Source of the DNA: Anaerolineales bacterium
GTDB taxonomy: Bacteria; Chloroflexota; Anaerolineae; Anaerolineales; UBA11579
Assembly (NCBI GenBank): GCA_016932165.1
Contig: JAFGDK010000019.1
Location: forward strand, 1 to 58,580
Reading direction: 5' to 3'
Length of the DNA stretch: 58,580 bases
The notes beneath the pieces are model-generated. The model made no database searches. It saw only the letters and a program-made list of their open reading frames with translations, and was not told the DNA's origin. The translations under genes and the position numbers were made by a program. The first letter of the stretch is position 1; every line of letters starts with the position of its first letter. Shown one piece after another: positions 8,399 through 17,104 of this stretch.

Positions 8399-9348
8399 TG
8401 GACCTATGCGATATGAGCGAGAAACCTGTTTTTTCAGTTGTTGTCCCCATGTTCAACGAGGAAGAATCTCTTCCGGTGTTGTATCAACGGATTTTGGAGG
8501 TGATGAAACAGACCGGCGAGAGCTGGGAATTTGTGATGGTGGATGACGGTTCATCCGATGGCACCGCAAACTTGATTCAGGAGTTTGCTGGCAGGGATGA
8601 ACGTGTCCGGCCAGTGATCTTTGCCCGCAACTTCGGCCAGCAAAGTGCGGTCAAGGCAGGCTTAGATTTTGCCCGCGGGGATGCTGTGGTGGTGATTGAC
8701 GCCGATCTGCAGGACCCACCGGAAGTCATCCTGCAGTTGATTGAAAAATGGCGCCAGGGATATGAGGTTGTGTATGCCCAGCGCACGGCGCGCGAAGGCG
8801 AGACTTTTTTCAAAAAGCTCACCGCAGGTGTTTTCTACCGCCTGATTAACCGCATTACTGATATCAACCTGCCGCTGGATACCGGTTTCTTCCGTCTGCT
8901 GGACCGCAGAGTGGTGGATGAGATCAATAAGCTCACCGAGCACCACCGATTTTTCCGCGGACTTTCCATCTGGGTTGGGTATAAGCAAGTTGCAGTGCCA
9001 TATAAACGGGAAGCCCGTTATGCTGGCGAGACCAAGTACCCGCTGCGCAAGATGATCAAGCTGGCGATGACGGCCATCACCGGATTTTCATTCTTCCCAC
9101 TTCAGGTAGCCACCTATCTGGGATTTATTTCCTCGGGAATCAGCATACTGGTGATCCCGGTGGTGATCATAATGCGTTTGATGGGGAATCAGGCTTTCCT
9201 CGGGCAGGCATCTACCCTGATCGCCGTGTTGTTCCTTGGCGGCGTGCAGTTGATATTTTTAGGCATTCTGGGCGAGTATATCGGCCGCATCTACGATGAG
9301 GTCCGCAACCGTCCGTTGTATATTGTGCGAGACAAACCGGAAGACTGA
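8398..9348 (+). CDS. Membrane glycosyltransferase family 2 (GtrB/DPM1-like)
   Basis: Transfers a sugar from a nucleotide donor to polyprenyl phosphate at the inner face of the membrane. The GT-A domain shows [13 protein letters not shown] at about 14-26, DDGSSDGT near 50 and the DADLQDPPE metal motif near 100. GTP-type sequence ends with two hydrophobic hairpins (about 235-300), as in GtrB and ArnC. The length of 316 residues is typical. The start overlaps the stop of the PLP enzyme by one base, so it is co-transcribed with the catabolic genes although its function looks unrelated. A second in-frame ATG lies at 8413. Confidence 0.85.
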   Translation: MDLCDMSEKPVFSVVVPMFNEEESLPVLYQRILEVMKQTGESWEFVMVDDGSSDGTANLIQEFAGRDERVRPVIFARNFGQQSAVKAGLDFARGDAVVVIDADLQDPPEVILQLIEKWRQGYEVVYAQRTAREGETFFKKLTAGVFYRLINRITDINLPLDTGFFRLLDRRVVDEINKLTEHHRFFRGLSIWVGYKQVAVPYKREARYAGETKYPLRKMIKLAMTAITGFSFFPLQVATYLGFISSGISILVIPVVIIMRLMGNQAFLGQASTLIAVLFLGGVQLIFLGILGEYIGRIYDEVRNRPLYIVRDKPED

Positions 9349-9356
9349 ATTAGAAG

Positions 9357-9431
9357 TCAGTAGGCAGGAGGCAGTAGACAGTTTTATTCTGTTTTGCCTC
9401 TACCCGCTGGCAACTACCTACGACCTACTGA
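9357..9431. repeat. Interspersed CAGTAGG-type inverted repeat, copy 2
   Basis: TCAGTAGG (9357-9364) pairs with CCTACTGA (9424-9431). Between them are heptad-like units (CAGGAGG, CAGTAGA, CAGTTTT and, on the other arm, CAACTAC, CTACGAC). It resembles the element at 5026-5112 in sequence and in position, directly before the ribosome binding site of the next gene. Confidence 0.55.
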
Positions 9432-9447
9432 TAACTGGAGTAAAAAA

Positions 9448-10908
9448 ATGATCGATTTAACTATCATGGAAGACAGAATGGTTCGTGCTGCGAAACGTGC
9501 CAAAGAAAGAAATATCATCATCCCAACCTTTGCCCAGCAGAAGAATCCGGAATTAATCCCGGCTGATATCAAGCAAAAGCTGGCCGGTAAGGGACTGTGG
9601 GATATAGATCCGCTTAACCTGTTCCGCATCACCTGGAAGAATGAGCCGGTTCCCACCGGCGGCGGGTTTGGGGGTGTTAATTATATTGAGCTGCCCAGCA
9701 GCCTGACCGGCACTCGTGCCCGGATCATTGCCCTGGTGGGTAAATGGTTCCCGACTGGGGCGCACAAGGTCGGTGCGGCTTTTGGCTGCCTAGTTCCCCG
9801 TCTGGTGACCGGGCAATTCGACCCCACCACGCAAAAAGCTGTATGGCCTTCCACCGGTAACTACTGCCGCGGCGGTGCCTACGACTCCTCGCTGCTTGCC
9901 TGCGAATCGATTGCTATCCTGCCCGAAGGGATGAGCCAGGAGCGATTTGACTGGCTGGCATCTGTGGCTGGAGAAACGATCAAGACCCCCGGCAGCGAAT
10001 CCAACGTCAAAGAGATCTTTGACAAGTGCTGGGAGCTGCGCAACTCTGGTGAAGATTTGATGATCTTCAACCAGTTTGATGAGTTCGGCAACTACCTGTG
10101 GCACTACGAGATCACCGGTAAAGCGATGGTGGAGGTGCTGGAGAAGGTGCTGGGTCCCAACGATACTTACCGCGGATTGGCATCAGCCACCGGCTCGGCA
10201 GGGACGATCGCCAGTGGTGATTATCTCAAGCAGGTCTTCCCGGCCAGTAAAGTTGTGGCCAGCGAAGCTTTACAGTGCCCCACGCTATTGTGGAACGGAT
10301 TCGGTGAGCACCGCATTGAGGGGATTGGCGACAAGCATGTCCCGTGGGTGCACAATGTCAAGAATACTGACTTTGTAGTGGCAATTGATGACAACGCGGT
10401 AGTGAATATCTCCCGCCTGTTCAATGAACCAGCTGGGAAGAAGCACTTGCTGGATAAAGGCGTTCCCTCCGGGATTGTTGATCAGCTTGACTTGTTGGGT
10501 TTCTCCGGCATCTCCAACGTGCTCACGGCAATTAAGTTTGCCAAGTACTACGAGATGACCGAGAACGATGTGGTCGTCACCATGCTGACCGACTCGATGG
10601 AACTCTACCAGAGCCGCCTCAAGGAAATGCACGCGGAATACGGAGAGTATTCTGAGAAGGACGCCGCTGTGGATGATGCCCGTTACCTGATTGGCCAGGG
10701 CACCGATAACATGCTTGAGTTGAGCTACCGCGACCAAAAGCGGGTGCACAACCTGAAGTATTACACCTGGGTGGAGCAGCAGGGCAAGACCTACGAAGAG
10801 ATTCAGGACCAGTGGTACAAACCGGACTACTGGACTGGCGTGCAGAACCAGGTTGAAGAGATTGATGAACTGATCGTAGAGTTCAACAAACGGGTTGCTT
10901 CGCTGTAA
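9448..10908 (+). CDS. Fold-type-II PLP-dependent enzyme of unknown substrate
   Basis: About 486 residues, longer than cysteine synthase or diaminopropionate ammonia-lyase. WFPTGAHKVGAAFG (about 99-112) carries the likely PLP lysine, STGNYCRGGAY near 134 is the SxGN-type cofactor loop, and SATGSAGTIASGDYL near 248 is the glycine-rich phosphate loop. The C-terminal part (residue 390 onward) is rich in charged and Tyr residues and does not resemble a regulatory domain I know. The start at ATG 9448 follows TGGAG seven bases upstream; an earlier in-frame codon at 9394 lies inside the repeat. As last gene of the cluster before a strong terminator, it probably acts on an amino acid freed by the pathway. 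Confidence 0.7.
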   Translation: MIDLTIMEDRMVRAAKRAKERNIIIPTFAQQKNPELIPADIKQKLAGKGLWDIDPLNLFRITWKNEPVPTGGGFGGVNYIELPSSLTGTRARIIALVGKWFPTGAHKVGAAFGCLVPRLVTGQFDPTTQKAVWPSTGNYCRGGAYDSSLLACESIAILPEGMSQERFDWLASVAGETIKTPGSESNVKEIFDKCWELRNSGEDLMIFNQFDEFGNYLWHYEITGKAMVEVLEKVLGPNDTYRGLASATGSAGTIASGDYLKQVFPASKVVASEALQCPTLLWNGFGEHRIEGIGDKHVPWVHNVKNTDFVVAIDDNAVVNISRLFNEPAGKKHLLDKGVPSGIVDQLDLLGFSGISNVLTAIKFAKYYEMTENDVVVTMLTDSMELYQSRLKEMHAEYGEYSEKDAAVDDARYLIGQGTDNMLELSYRDQKRVHNLKYYTWVEQQGKTYEEIQDQWYKPDYWTGVQNQVEEIDELIVEFNKRVASL

Positions 10909-10927
10909 GACCTTAAAAACAAGTTGT

Positions 10928-10970
10928 AAAGGAGGGTTCAGACCTAGAAGGTCTGAACCCTCCTTTTTTA
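10928..10970 (+). terminator. Strong intrinsic terminator of the purine/ureide cluster
   Basis: A perfect 17-base stem (10928-10944 with 10950-10966), loop TAGAA, followed by TTTTTTA. The arms contain GGAGGGTTC/GAACCCTCC, close to the hairpins at 42711 and 45555. Confidence 0.9.
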
Positions 10971-11025
10971 GAGAGGTATCCTCTATCCTGTTTTGTTGTA
11001 CAATATTCCTGATAAGGAGTAATCC

Positions 11026-12006
11026 ATGAGCGCCAGCGAGAGGCTGACCCAGGTCTTCAACCGGGCAAAACAAAATCCGATCACCTTCACCAACAATGAT
11101 AAATTTATCATCTTCAGCGACACACACCGCGGCAAAAATGACTGGGGAGATGACTTTGCCCATAACCAGCTGCTGTTCTACCACGCGTTGAACACCTATT
11201 TCGAAGACGGCTGGACCTACATTGAAAATGGTGATGGGGATGAACTCAGCGAGAACTGGAGCTTTCGACCTATCCACCAGGCTCACAGCCACATTTTCTG
11301 GACGATGAAGCAGTTCCACGATGCCGGTAGGTTGATCATGCTTTACGGTAACCATGATGCTGTCCGGTGCTACCCATCTGTGGTCAAGCGCACACTGTAT
11401 TATTATTACGATTTCCGTCAGGGAATAAAAGACAGCCTGTTCTGGGGAGTGCGCCTGCACGATGGGATCGTACTCAAGCACCAGGAGAGCGGTAAGAACA
11501 TTTTCATCACCCACGGTCACCAGGCCGATTTCTTCAATACTTACTTCGTCTGGCTCGGGATTCTGCTTCTCCCGCTTTGGAAAAATGTTTTTCAAAAACT
11601 GCTTGGCTGGCCTGACCCCACCAGTCCGGCCCAGAACCGCTGGAAGAAAAACCGAGTGGAGGATCATCTGATAAATTGGGCGGATGAGAATGACCAGATC
11701 ATAATTGCCGGGCACACCCACCGTCCCTGGCATCCGCTGCCCGGAGAAGCGCCGTATTTTAACTCCGGCAGCTGCGTTCATCCGCGGGCCATTACTGGGA
11801 TTGAGATCCAGAACGGCACGATTGCTCTGGTCAAATGGTGGCTCAATACCAAGCCAACCCAATCTGACGGTGTTGATGAATACCGCCGTCTGGATCGTGA
11901 GCTTTACCTTGACCGGGATTTGATAATGACTGACCAGGCAGGTAACCCGATCGAACCGATCCGGTTGGTGGACCTGGTTTTTCCACTGGATGAGGACAGC
12001 GAATGA
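11026..12006 (+). CDS. Calcineurin-like metallophosphoesterase
   Basis: A soluble metallophosphatase of 326 residues. The five signature blocks appear in order: FSDTHRG (about 30-36), NGDGDE (about 68-73), YGNHD (about 107-111), ITHGHQ (about 161-166) and AGHTHRP (about 228-234). These bind two metals and the phosphate. The C-terminal 60 residues carry no recognisable domain. AAGGAG lies before the ATG. The next gene overlaps its stop (ATGA), so the two are coupled. The substrate could be a phosphoprotein, nucleotide or lipid; nothing in the sequence decides. Confidence 0.8.
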   Translation: MSASERLTQVFNRAKQNPITFTNNDKFIIFSDTHRGKNDWGDDFAHNQLLFYHALNTYFEDGWTYIENGDGDELSENWSFRPIHQAHSHIFWTMKQFHDAGRLIMLYGNHDAVRCYPSVVKRTLYYYYDFRQGIKDSLFWGVRLHDGIVLKHQESGKNIFITHGHQADFFNTYFVWLGILLLPLWKNVFQKLLGWPDPTSPAQNRWKKNRVEDHLINWADENDQIIIAGHTHRPWHPLPGEAPYFNSGSCVHPRAITGIEIQNGTIALVKWWLNTKPTQSDGVDEYRRLDRELYLDRDLIMTDQAGNPIEPIRLVDLVFPLDEDSE

Positions 12007-12566
12007 ACTCTGTGCCAGCTGGATCTGACCTGATTTTGGTGGCTTTCATCCCTTCTCCCCAGGATTTAGAGATTGCCCGTCTGCTTGGCTGGTACCGGAT
12101 TCCTACCCTCAAAGCGCCCAAAGTGATCGCTGTGGACTGGCTGGCCTTCTACCAGCCAGCCAGCTTTGGCAAGGACCGCCAGTGGAAGATCGAGTTTGCC
12201 GCTCCGGTGAGGGGGCATGAACTGGCTTTGCGCGCTGAGTTGTTCAAAGACCAGCAAGATCATCCCCGGGCACGGGATGAATATTTCAAGATTCAGTTGG
12301 GGCCACTGATTCGGCTGCCGCGCCCGATCCCAGCAGGCACTTGGAAGCGTCTCACCTTCCTCTACACCACCGGTGAGCGCTTGCTGGACGCGGAGACAAT
12401 CACAGACCTGAGTGTTTATGATGAGGAGCGTAATATGCTTTGGAAGTCACTCCGCGAGCGCGCCCTGGCTACGCAGCAGTACCAGGTGCATGATTTACCT
12501 GAATTGCCGCTGGGTTCTGATCTATTGGCTTTGTTTGGACTGCTGGGTGGATCGAACGATGAATAG
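12003..12566 (+). CDS. Hypothetical protein coupled to the metallophosphatase
   Basis: 187 residues, starting four bases before the phosphatase stop (ATGA overlap). I recognise no family. The N-terminal third (LILVAFIPSPQDLEIARLLGWYRIP and following) reads like a small alpha/beta fold. The middle (KIEFAAPVRGHELALRAELFKDQ...EYFKIQLG) is beta-rich. There is no signal peptide or membrane segment, so it is probably cytoplasmic. Tight coupling suggests it modulates or delivers substrate to the phosphatase, which is inference. Confidence 0.6.
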   Translation: MNSVPAGSDLILVAFIPSPQDLEIARLLGWYRIPTLKAPKVIAVDWLAFYQPASFGKDRQWKIEFAAPVRGHELALRAELFKDQQDHPRARDEYFKIQLGPLIRLPRPIPAGTWKRLTFLYTTGERLLDAETITDLSVYDEERNMLWKSLRERALATQQYQVHDLPELPLGSDLLALFGLLGGSNDE

Positions 12567-12730
12567 AACGGCGAGTTGAGGTTTCTCCAGGAGATTACTT
12601 CCTTCTTCGGTGCCGTGCAACTTTGGATGCGTAAAGACATTTGGTTTACTCAGGTTGATTTTTCGATGGGGAGAAACCAAAGAACGATCCCTTCACAATT
12701 CCCCTGATCCACCGACGATCTCGAAAATCC

Positions 12731-12759
12731 TTGACCTCAATTCCGGTCTATGCAATAAT
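12731..12759 (+). promoter_or_regulatory. Promoter before the small charged protein gene
   Basis: TTGACC (12731-12736), 17 bases, AATAAT (12754-12759), ending 31 bases before the ATG at 12791. Confidence 0.5.
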
Positions 12760-12790
12760 TAATCAAACCAACCACGATAGAAGGTGAATT

Positions 12791-13006
12791 ATGGGTAAAG
12801 AAAAATATGAAAAAATGAAATCCCGCATCCCAGAGGATGTGCGTGAACACCACAAAAAAGCCCGTGAAGAAATGCGTGAGGGCTTTAGATCTCTCTTCCC
12901 GGAGGAATTCATCGCCCGCCGCAAAGCCGCCCGTAAGGAAATGCTCCTCGCTGCCCGCGGGATGATTGAACACGCCATCAACCGGCTGGAAAAAGAGAAG
13001 GAATAA
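12791..13006 (+). CDS. Small, highly charged helical protein
   Basis: 71 residues, almost all Lys, Arg, Glu, Met and Ala, predicted to form long amphipathic helices with no hydrophobic core segment. It has its own promoter (12731-12759) and a GAAGGTGA ribosome site, which argues that it is a real gene. It ends four bases before the convergent end of the AarF-like gene. No family is recognised; the Arg/Lys-rich helices could bind nucleic acid or membranes. Confidence 0.55.
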   Translation: MGKEKYEKMKSRIPEDVREHHKKAREEMREGFRSLFPEEFIARRKAARKEMLLAARGMIEHAINRLEKEKE

Positions 13007-13009
13007 GCA

Positions 13010-14674
13010 TTATTCGAATGGCGGTCTCATCTGTCCGCGGGGGAAGATCGCCAGTATCAATGTGATCCCTGCACCGGCCAGCAGCAGGATGCTGAGCCAT
13101 CCAGGCTGGTAAATCTGCACCAGCACGCCATTGGTCAGCAAACCCACAAAAATCACACTGTAAACCAGGCGTTTCAGCGTCTGGTTTATTTTGATTAACT
13201 GTCGTTCTGGGCCAGGTGTTTGCACCACCAATCCGCCCCGGTTCAGCCGGTCGATGATACTCTCTGCTTTGTGCGGCAAGGCAATCAGTGTCTGGAAGAT
13301 CGCTCCAGCCTCTTTCAGCCAGGAAATCGCACCGGCTTCTTCAGCGACCATCTTCTCAGCGTAGGGGGCCATCACCACCCAGAAGTTGAAATCGGGATCC
13401 AGACCAGTGCAGATACCCGCCAGGATCGCCACCGTGCGGAAGAGGAACACCAGGTCTTTGGGTACCTGGAAGGGCATTTCGTACACCAGCTCACGGAATT
13501 CCTTGGCGAAATCGTGCATCTCCTCGAAGGAGATGTTACGAAGTTCATCCATGCTCTTGCCCCAGAAACGATCAAACATAGCCTCATCTGCTTGCTTGAT
13601 TAATTCGGTGTTCGCACCGGGAAGCAATATTTGCAAGATTTTATAAGCTTCCAAAATGCGGCTGGCGTCTTTGGTTCCCAAGCCGATCAAGAATTCGCGC
13701 AATCCGGCCCGTGTGTTGGGGGGAATGCGCCCGACCATGCCGAAGTCTATGAAGGTGAGCAGCCAGGGGTGTTCCTCAGTTCCGTTGGGGTCCACAAACA
13801 GGTTGCCGGGGTGCGGGTCGGCGTGGAAGAAGCCGTCCTCGAAGATCTGGCGCATATAGGTGTCAAACAGACGCACCGCCACCTCGCTGCGGTCGACCCC
13901 GGCCTGATCAATTTCTTGATAATCGGTGATCTTGATGGAGAAAACATCTTCCAAGGTGAGCACCTTTTTGGTGGTATGCGTCCAAACGACTGCAGGAACG
14001 CGTACGCCTTTTATATCCTTAAAATTCTCGCCGAAGTCATCTGCATTGCGTCCTTCCGCCAGGTAGTCGATCTCTTCATACAGCACGGTGGTGAATTCGC
14101 CCAGCAGGGCAGGGATATTTACCCGCTTGCTCACCGTTTTGTAGCGCATCACCTGCCGCCCGGCCCACTGCAAGGCGCTTAGATCAGTGGCAATGATGGT
14201 TTCAATTTCCGGGCGCTGCACCTTGACCACAACTTCGGTGCCGAATTCGGCGGTATCTTCTGGTCGGAGCTGGGCGCGGTGCACCTGACCGAGAGAGGCC
14301 GCTGCCAGCGGTTGTCTCTCAAAGCTGGCAAATCTATCCTCCAACCGGGCGCCGAGTTCGTGTTCTGCCAGGGCAATGATCTTATCCGGGTCTTCAGCCG
14401 GGACTTCATCTTGCAAGCCGGCCAGCACATCGGTGATTTCACCGGGGAGTACATCCATCCGGGCAGAGAGGAATTGTCCCACCTTGATCATCACCCCACC
14501 CAAGCGGATGGCAAGGTCATGGAAATTCTTGGCAATTTTGGTCAATCGTTGTGAACGGGTGCGGCTGCTAAGTTTTCTCAGGCCGATCCGGGGTAAGATA
14601 ATCTCCCAAAAGAGCAACCCGAGAAGCATTCTCCCAAAAAAGGTTGTGATACGGCGGTAACGTTTTCTATCCAT
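13010..14674 (-). CDS. AarF/UbiB (ABC1) family protein kinase-like protein
   Basis: 554 residues. The ABC1 signature helix KVGQFLSARMDVLPGEI (about 63-79) precedes the Ala-rich loop AAASLGQVHRAQL and the VVVKVQRP lysine. DPHPGNLFVDP holds the catalytic Asp/Asn and IDFGMVG the metal-binding Asp. Two hydrophobic helices close the protein (VYSVIFVGLLTNGVLVQIY and WLSILLLAGAGITLILAIF), anchoring it in the membrane. Bacterial UbiB acts as an atypical ATPase in quinone synthesis or lipid homeostasis. No ubi or men genes lie nearby, so the exact role is open. Confidence 0.9.
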   Translation of the reverse strand: MDRKRYRRITTFFGRMLLGLLFWEIILPRIGLRKLSSRTRSQRLTKIAKNFHDLAIRLGGVMIKVGQFLSARMDVLPGEITDVLAGLQDEVPAEDPDKIIALAEHELGARLEDRFASFERQPLAAASLGQVHRAQLRPEDTAEFGTEVVVKVQRPEIETIIATDLSALQWAGRQVMRYKTVSKRVNIPALLGEFTTVLYEEIDYLAEGRNADDFGENFKDIKGVRVPAVVWTHTTKKVLTLEDVFSIKITDYQEIDQAGVDRSEVAVRLFDTYMRQIFEDGFFHADPHPGNLFVDPNGTEEHPWLLTFIDFGMVGRIPPNTRAGLREFLIGLGTKDASRILEAYKILQILLPGANTELIKQADEAMFDRFWGKSMDELRNISFEEMHDFAKEFRELVYEMPFQVPKDLVFLFRTVAILAGICTGLDPDFNFWVVMAPYAEKMVAEEAGAISWLKEAGAIFQTLIALPHKAESIIDRLNRGGLVVQTPGPERQLIKINQTLKRLVYSVIFVGLLTNGVLVQIYQPGWLSILLLAGAGITLILAIFPRGQMRPPFE

Positions 14675-14814
14675 ATTTGAATTATAAATTGAAATTTGTT
14701 ATTCAATGGTAAACTTCACATTGCTGAAGCAGATTGAAATTAATGTATAATTGAAAATATCAAGCAGGAAGTACGTTAAAAGGTTAGGTGGGAAATTAAA
14801 AGGGGTCCTACTCG

Positions 14815-15393
14815 TTGGTGCTTGCTTTTTTTGATTTTGTTCCTGTATTGGCTTTTTATGTTGGCACGAGATACCTGATCAGGTGGGCACGGTTGTTTGA
14901 CCGCCGGGATATTTCTACTGGCATGATGGTCGGGTCGATCCTGGCAGTTATTGGGGGGGCAACAAAAGCGATCTGGAAATTGCTGGTAACGATGGATTTG
15001 GGCGATGTTGTTTGGCTTGGTGAGGCTCAATTTGCGTTGCTTGCCCCCGGGTTTTTTTTGATGTTTGTAAGTGCCTTGGGAGTCTTGTTTCAGGAGAACA
15101 AAACGATCCGAGCAGGGTTAGGTGCCATGGCACTGTGGAAGATTCCACTTTTAGCGTTCATGACCCTCAGTAGTCTTGGATTGTATGGTGTGCTTGGGTT
15201 TCTTGGGTGGCGTAAAAAGAATTATCTGGTTCCAGTTTTGTACGCGATTACCGTAATATGCACTATTGGCCTTGCTGGTATGGCTACCCAGGCACAAAAC
15301 ATCACTCAACAATGGCTTGAGGAAGGTGTAAATGCGATTGGTCAGATTGCTTTCGTAGGTGGAAGTTATCGAATGTGTAAAGATTATGAATAA
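14815..15393 (+). CDS. Hypothetical integral membrane protein
   Basis: 192 residues with about five or six hydrophobic segments and few charged loops. The likely start is TTG at 14815 or the next codon GTG, after AGGGG. A TATAAT at 14746 could be its -10 box. I recognise no family. The stretch is more A+T rich than the flanking genes, as is its downstream neighbour. It may have been acquired together with the chelatase-like gene that follows. Confidence 0.5.
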   Translation: MVLAFFDFVPVLAFYVGTRYLIRWARLFDRRDISTGMMVGSILAVIGGATKAIWKLLVTMDLGDVVWLGEAQFALLAPGFFLMFVSALGVLFQENKTIRAGLGAMALWKIPLLAFMTLSSLGLYGVLGFLGWRKKNYLVPVLYAITVICTIGLAGMATQAQNITQQWLEEGVNAIGQIAFVGGSYRMCKDYE

Positions 15394-15459
15394 ATATTGC
15401 AATTGGCTGTTTTGTGTAACAAATAATTGGTGGGCTATTGGTAAAAGGGAGATTAGAAG

Positions 15460-16692
15460 ATGGAATTCATAAGTTGGATAGCATTGATAATATTAGCTGG
15501 TGCACTTGGCGTTTTATTTGTTCAAGCCTTGTCTATTCATCCACTAAAGATGAGTTACTACATCATAGCTACATGTGCAGTCTTGTTTTTAATTGTGGCG
15601 CTGCTTAGTCAAAGTTTTGAGAAATCAGCACTTATCATTGCGATGTTGGTAGTCCTTGGGATGTTTGTAGTGGGAAACCTATCAATGACGAAGATTATTC
15701 TTTCACGAGATGACTCAAGACCTGTACCTGAGCTAACCAGAGAGCCTGGGGATCCCGGGCTTGGGCATACGGCGGTGGTTTATTTCACCCATGGAGAACC
15801 TGAAACATATAATCCGATTGGTTGGATCAATCAATTCAATGAGTTTGATGAGCAGGGGATACCTTTCATCCCAATGATTGCCAGACCTTTCTTCTTTAAT
15901 GCTCTCAGGAATAAATATCTTGAGGTAGGCGCTAGCGGCCACCGCAAGATGCATCACCAGATGATCGGAAAGCTTGAAGAGGCATTTCGGGCTGAGGGAG
16001 ATACAACCACGAAGTTCTACCTCTCCTTCCTGGATGATAATCCGAGGCCAGATGCTGCAGCGATTCAGGCATTGAACGAGGGTGCCAGCCGGATCATCGT
16101 GGCTGAAGTATTTTTGACGATTTCAAATCATACTGCTGAAGGTGAGCATCAGATCGAGGAATTGAATATTGAGGAGAGATTTGGCATCCCAGTGGAATAC
16201 ACAGGCCCGTTGTATGACTCGGAAACGTTAAAGAGTATGTTTGTGTCCAGGGCAAACGCAAACCTGGGAAATTCTGACAAGACTAAGGTAGGTATCTTGC
16301 TGGTTGGGCATGGACAGCCAGATGAATGGGATGTTGAATGGCCGACAGAAACTGAACACGAAATTGGTTTTAGAAATGATGTCCTTGCACTACTGGCGGA
16401 AGATGGTTACAAAAGTGAGAATCTTGCCCTGGCTTGGATGGAATTCAAAGAACCTAAACCAGCAGAACAGATTGAGATCTTCCTGAAAAATGGCATTGAA
16501 AAATTGATGTTCTTCTCGGCGGCAATCAGTGCAGACGCCATTCATAGTCAATATGATATCCCGGAGTTGGTTTATAAGGCTGAATTTCCGGAAGGATTCC
16601 CGGTTATAGACTTAGGCGCTTGGAATGATGATCCCACCGTTATCCAGGCAATTAAGGAGAAAATCGATGCGTTGATGGCATTAGATAGTTGA
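15460..16692 (+). CDS. Membrane-anchored ferrochelatase/CbiX-like protein
   Basis: 410 residues. Three hydrophobic helices occupy roughly residues 1-85. The remaining part is a duplicated chelatase-like fold: VVYFTHGEPETYNPIGW near 104 opens the first half, and ILLVGHGQPDEWDVEWPTET near 277 opens the second. Each begins with the strand-plus-His-Gly motif seen in class II chelatases, and ASRIIVAEVFLTISNH and IEKLMFFSAAISADAIHS supply the matching second motifs. Ordinary ferrochelatases lack this membrane anchor and no haem or cobalamin genes are near. A role in metal handling is inferred from fold similarity only. Confidence 0.6.
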   Translation: MEFISWIALIILAGALGVLFVQALSIHPLKMSYYIIATCAVLFLIVALLSQSFEKSALIIAMLVVLGMFVVGNLSMTKIILSRDDSRPVPELTREPGDPGLGHTAVVYFTHGEPETYNPIGWINQFNEFDEQGIPFIPMIARPFFFNALRNKYLEVGASGHRKMHHQMIGKLEEAFRAEGDTTTKFYLSFLDDNPRPDAAAIQALNEGASRIIVAEVFLTISNHTAEGEHQIEELNIEERFGIPVEYTGPLYDSETLKSMFVSRANANLGNSDKTKVGILLVGHGQPDEWDVEWPTETEHEIGFRNDVLALLAEDGYKSENLALAWMEFKEPKPAEQIEIFLKNGIEKLMFFSAAISADAIHSQYDIPELVYKAEFPEGFPVIDLGAWNDDPTVIQAIKEKIDALMALDS

Positions 16693-16734
16693 GGGATAAC
16701 ACGGAAATCTCAACCGAGGTGATTAACTTGGTAT

Positions 16735-16971
16735 TTATTTCCCCAATCTGAATACTGGCTTTTCCCTAATCTGATTGAATTTTGGGTGTTCAGATGCTCT
16801 GCATGCGTGGTGGAATAATGTGCGGGGGGTTATTAAATTTAACAGATCCAGATAATCATCCAGGATACCGTATTCACTGCTGACTTCCAGGTTAGCGTGT
16901 TGGAAGAGAAATATCCTGGGGATGCTGCAACCGTTTTTCTGTGAATTGATCAGATCAACAAATTTGACTGG
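16735..16971 (-). pseudogene. Possible decayed coding remnant
   Basis: An open minus-strand stretch of 78 codons without ATG, GTG or TTG at a sensible place. It ends with plausible protein text (LEVSSEYGILDDYLDLLNL and HHACRASEHPKFNQIREK). The 412-base gap between the chelatase-like gene and the hydantoinase holds only this and the promoter at 16964. It may be chance. Confidence 0.25.
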
Positions 16972-16992
16972 TTAATCATAGTTAATTATTAT
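16964..16992 (+). promoter_or_regulatory. Promoter of the dihydropyrimidinase operon
   Basis: TTGACT (16964-16969), 17 bases, TATTAT (16987-16992), leaving a leader of about 105 bases before the ATG. No TTGTCWGACAA site is present here. Confidence 0.65.
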
Positions 16993-17104
16993 ATTTTCCA
17001 ATCGATGAACCTTAAATTTTGAAAGAGGATGAAAATCCCAGAAATTTATCCATTATGACGATAAATCCAATGGTGGTAAACTATTTTTGGGAGGGCAGAA
17101 TCTA

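Noticed and set aside
10285-11862. Long minus-strand open frame (about 525 codons)
   Set aside because: It is antisense to the PLP enzyme and the metallophosphatase, both well supported, and has no recognisable domain.
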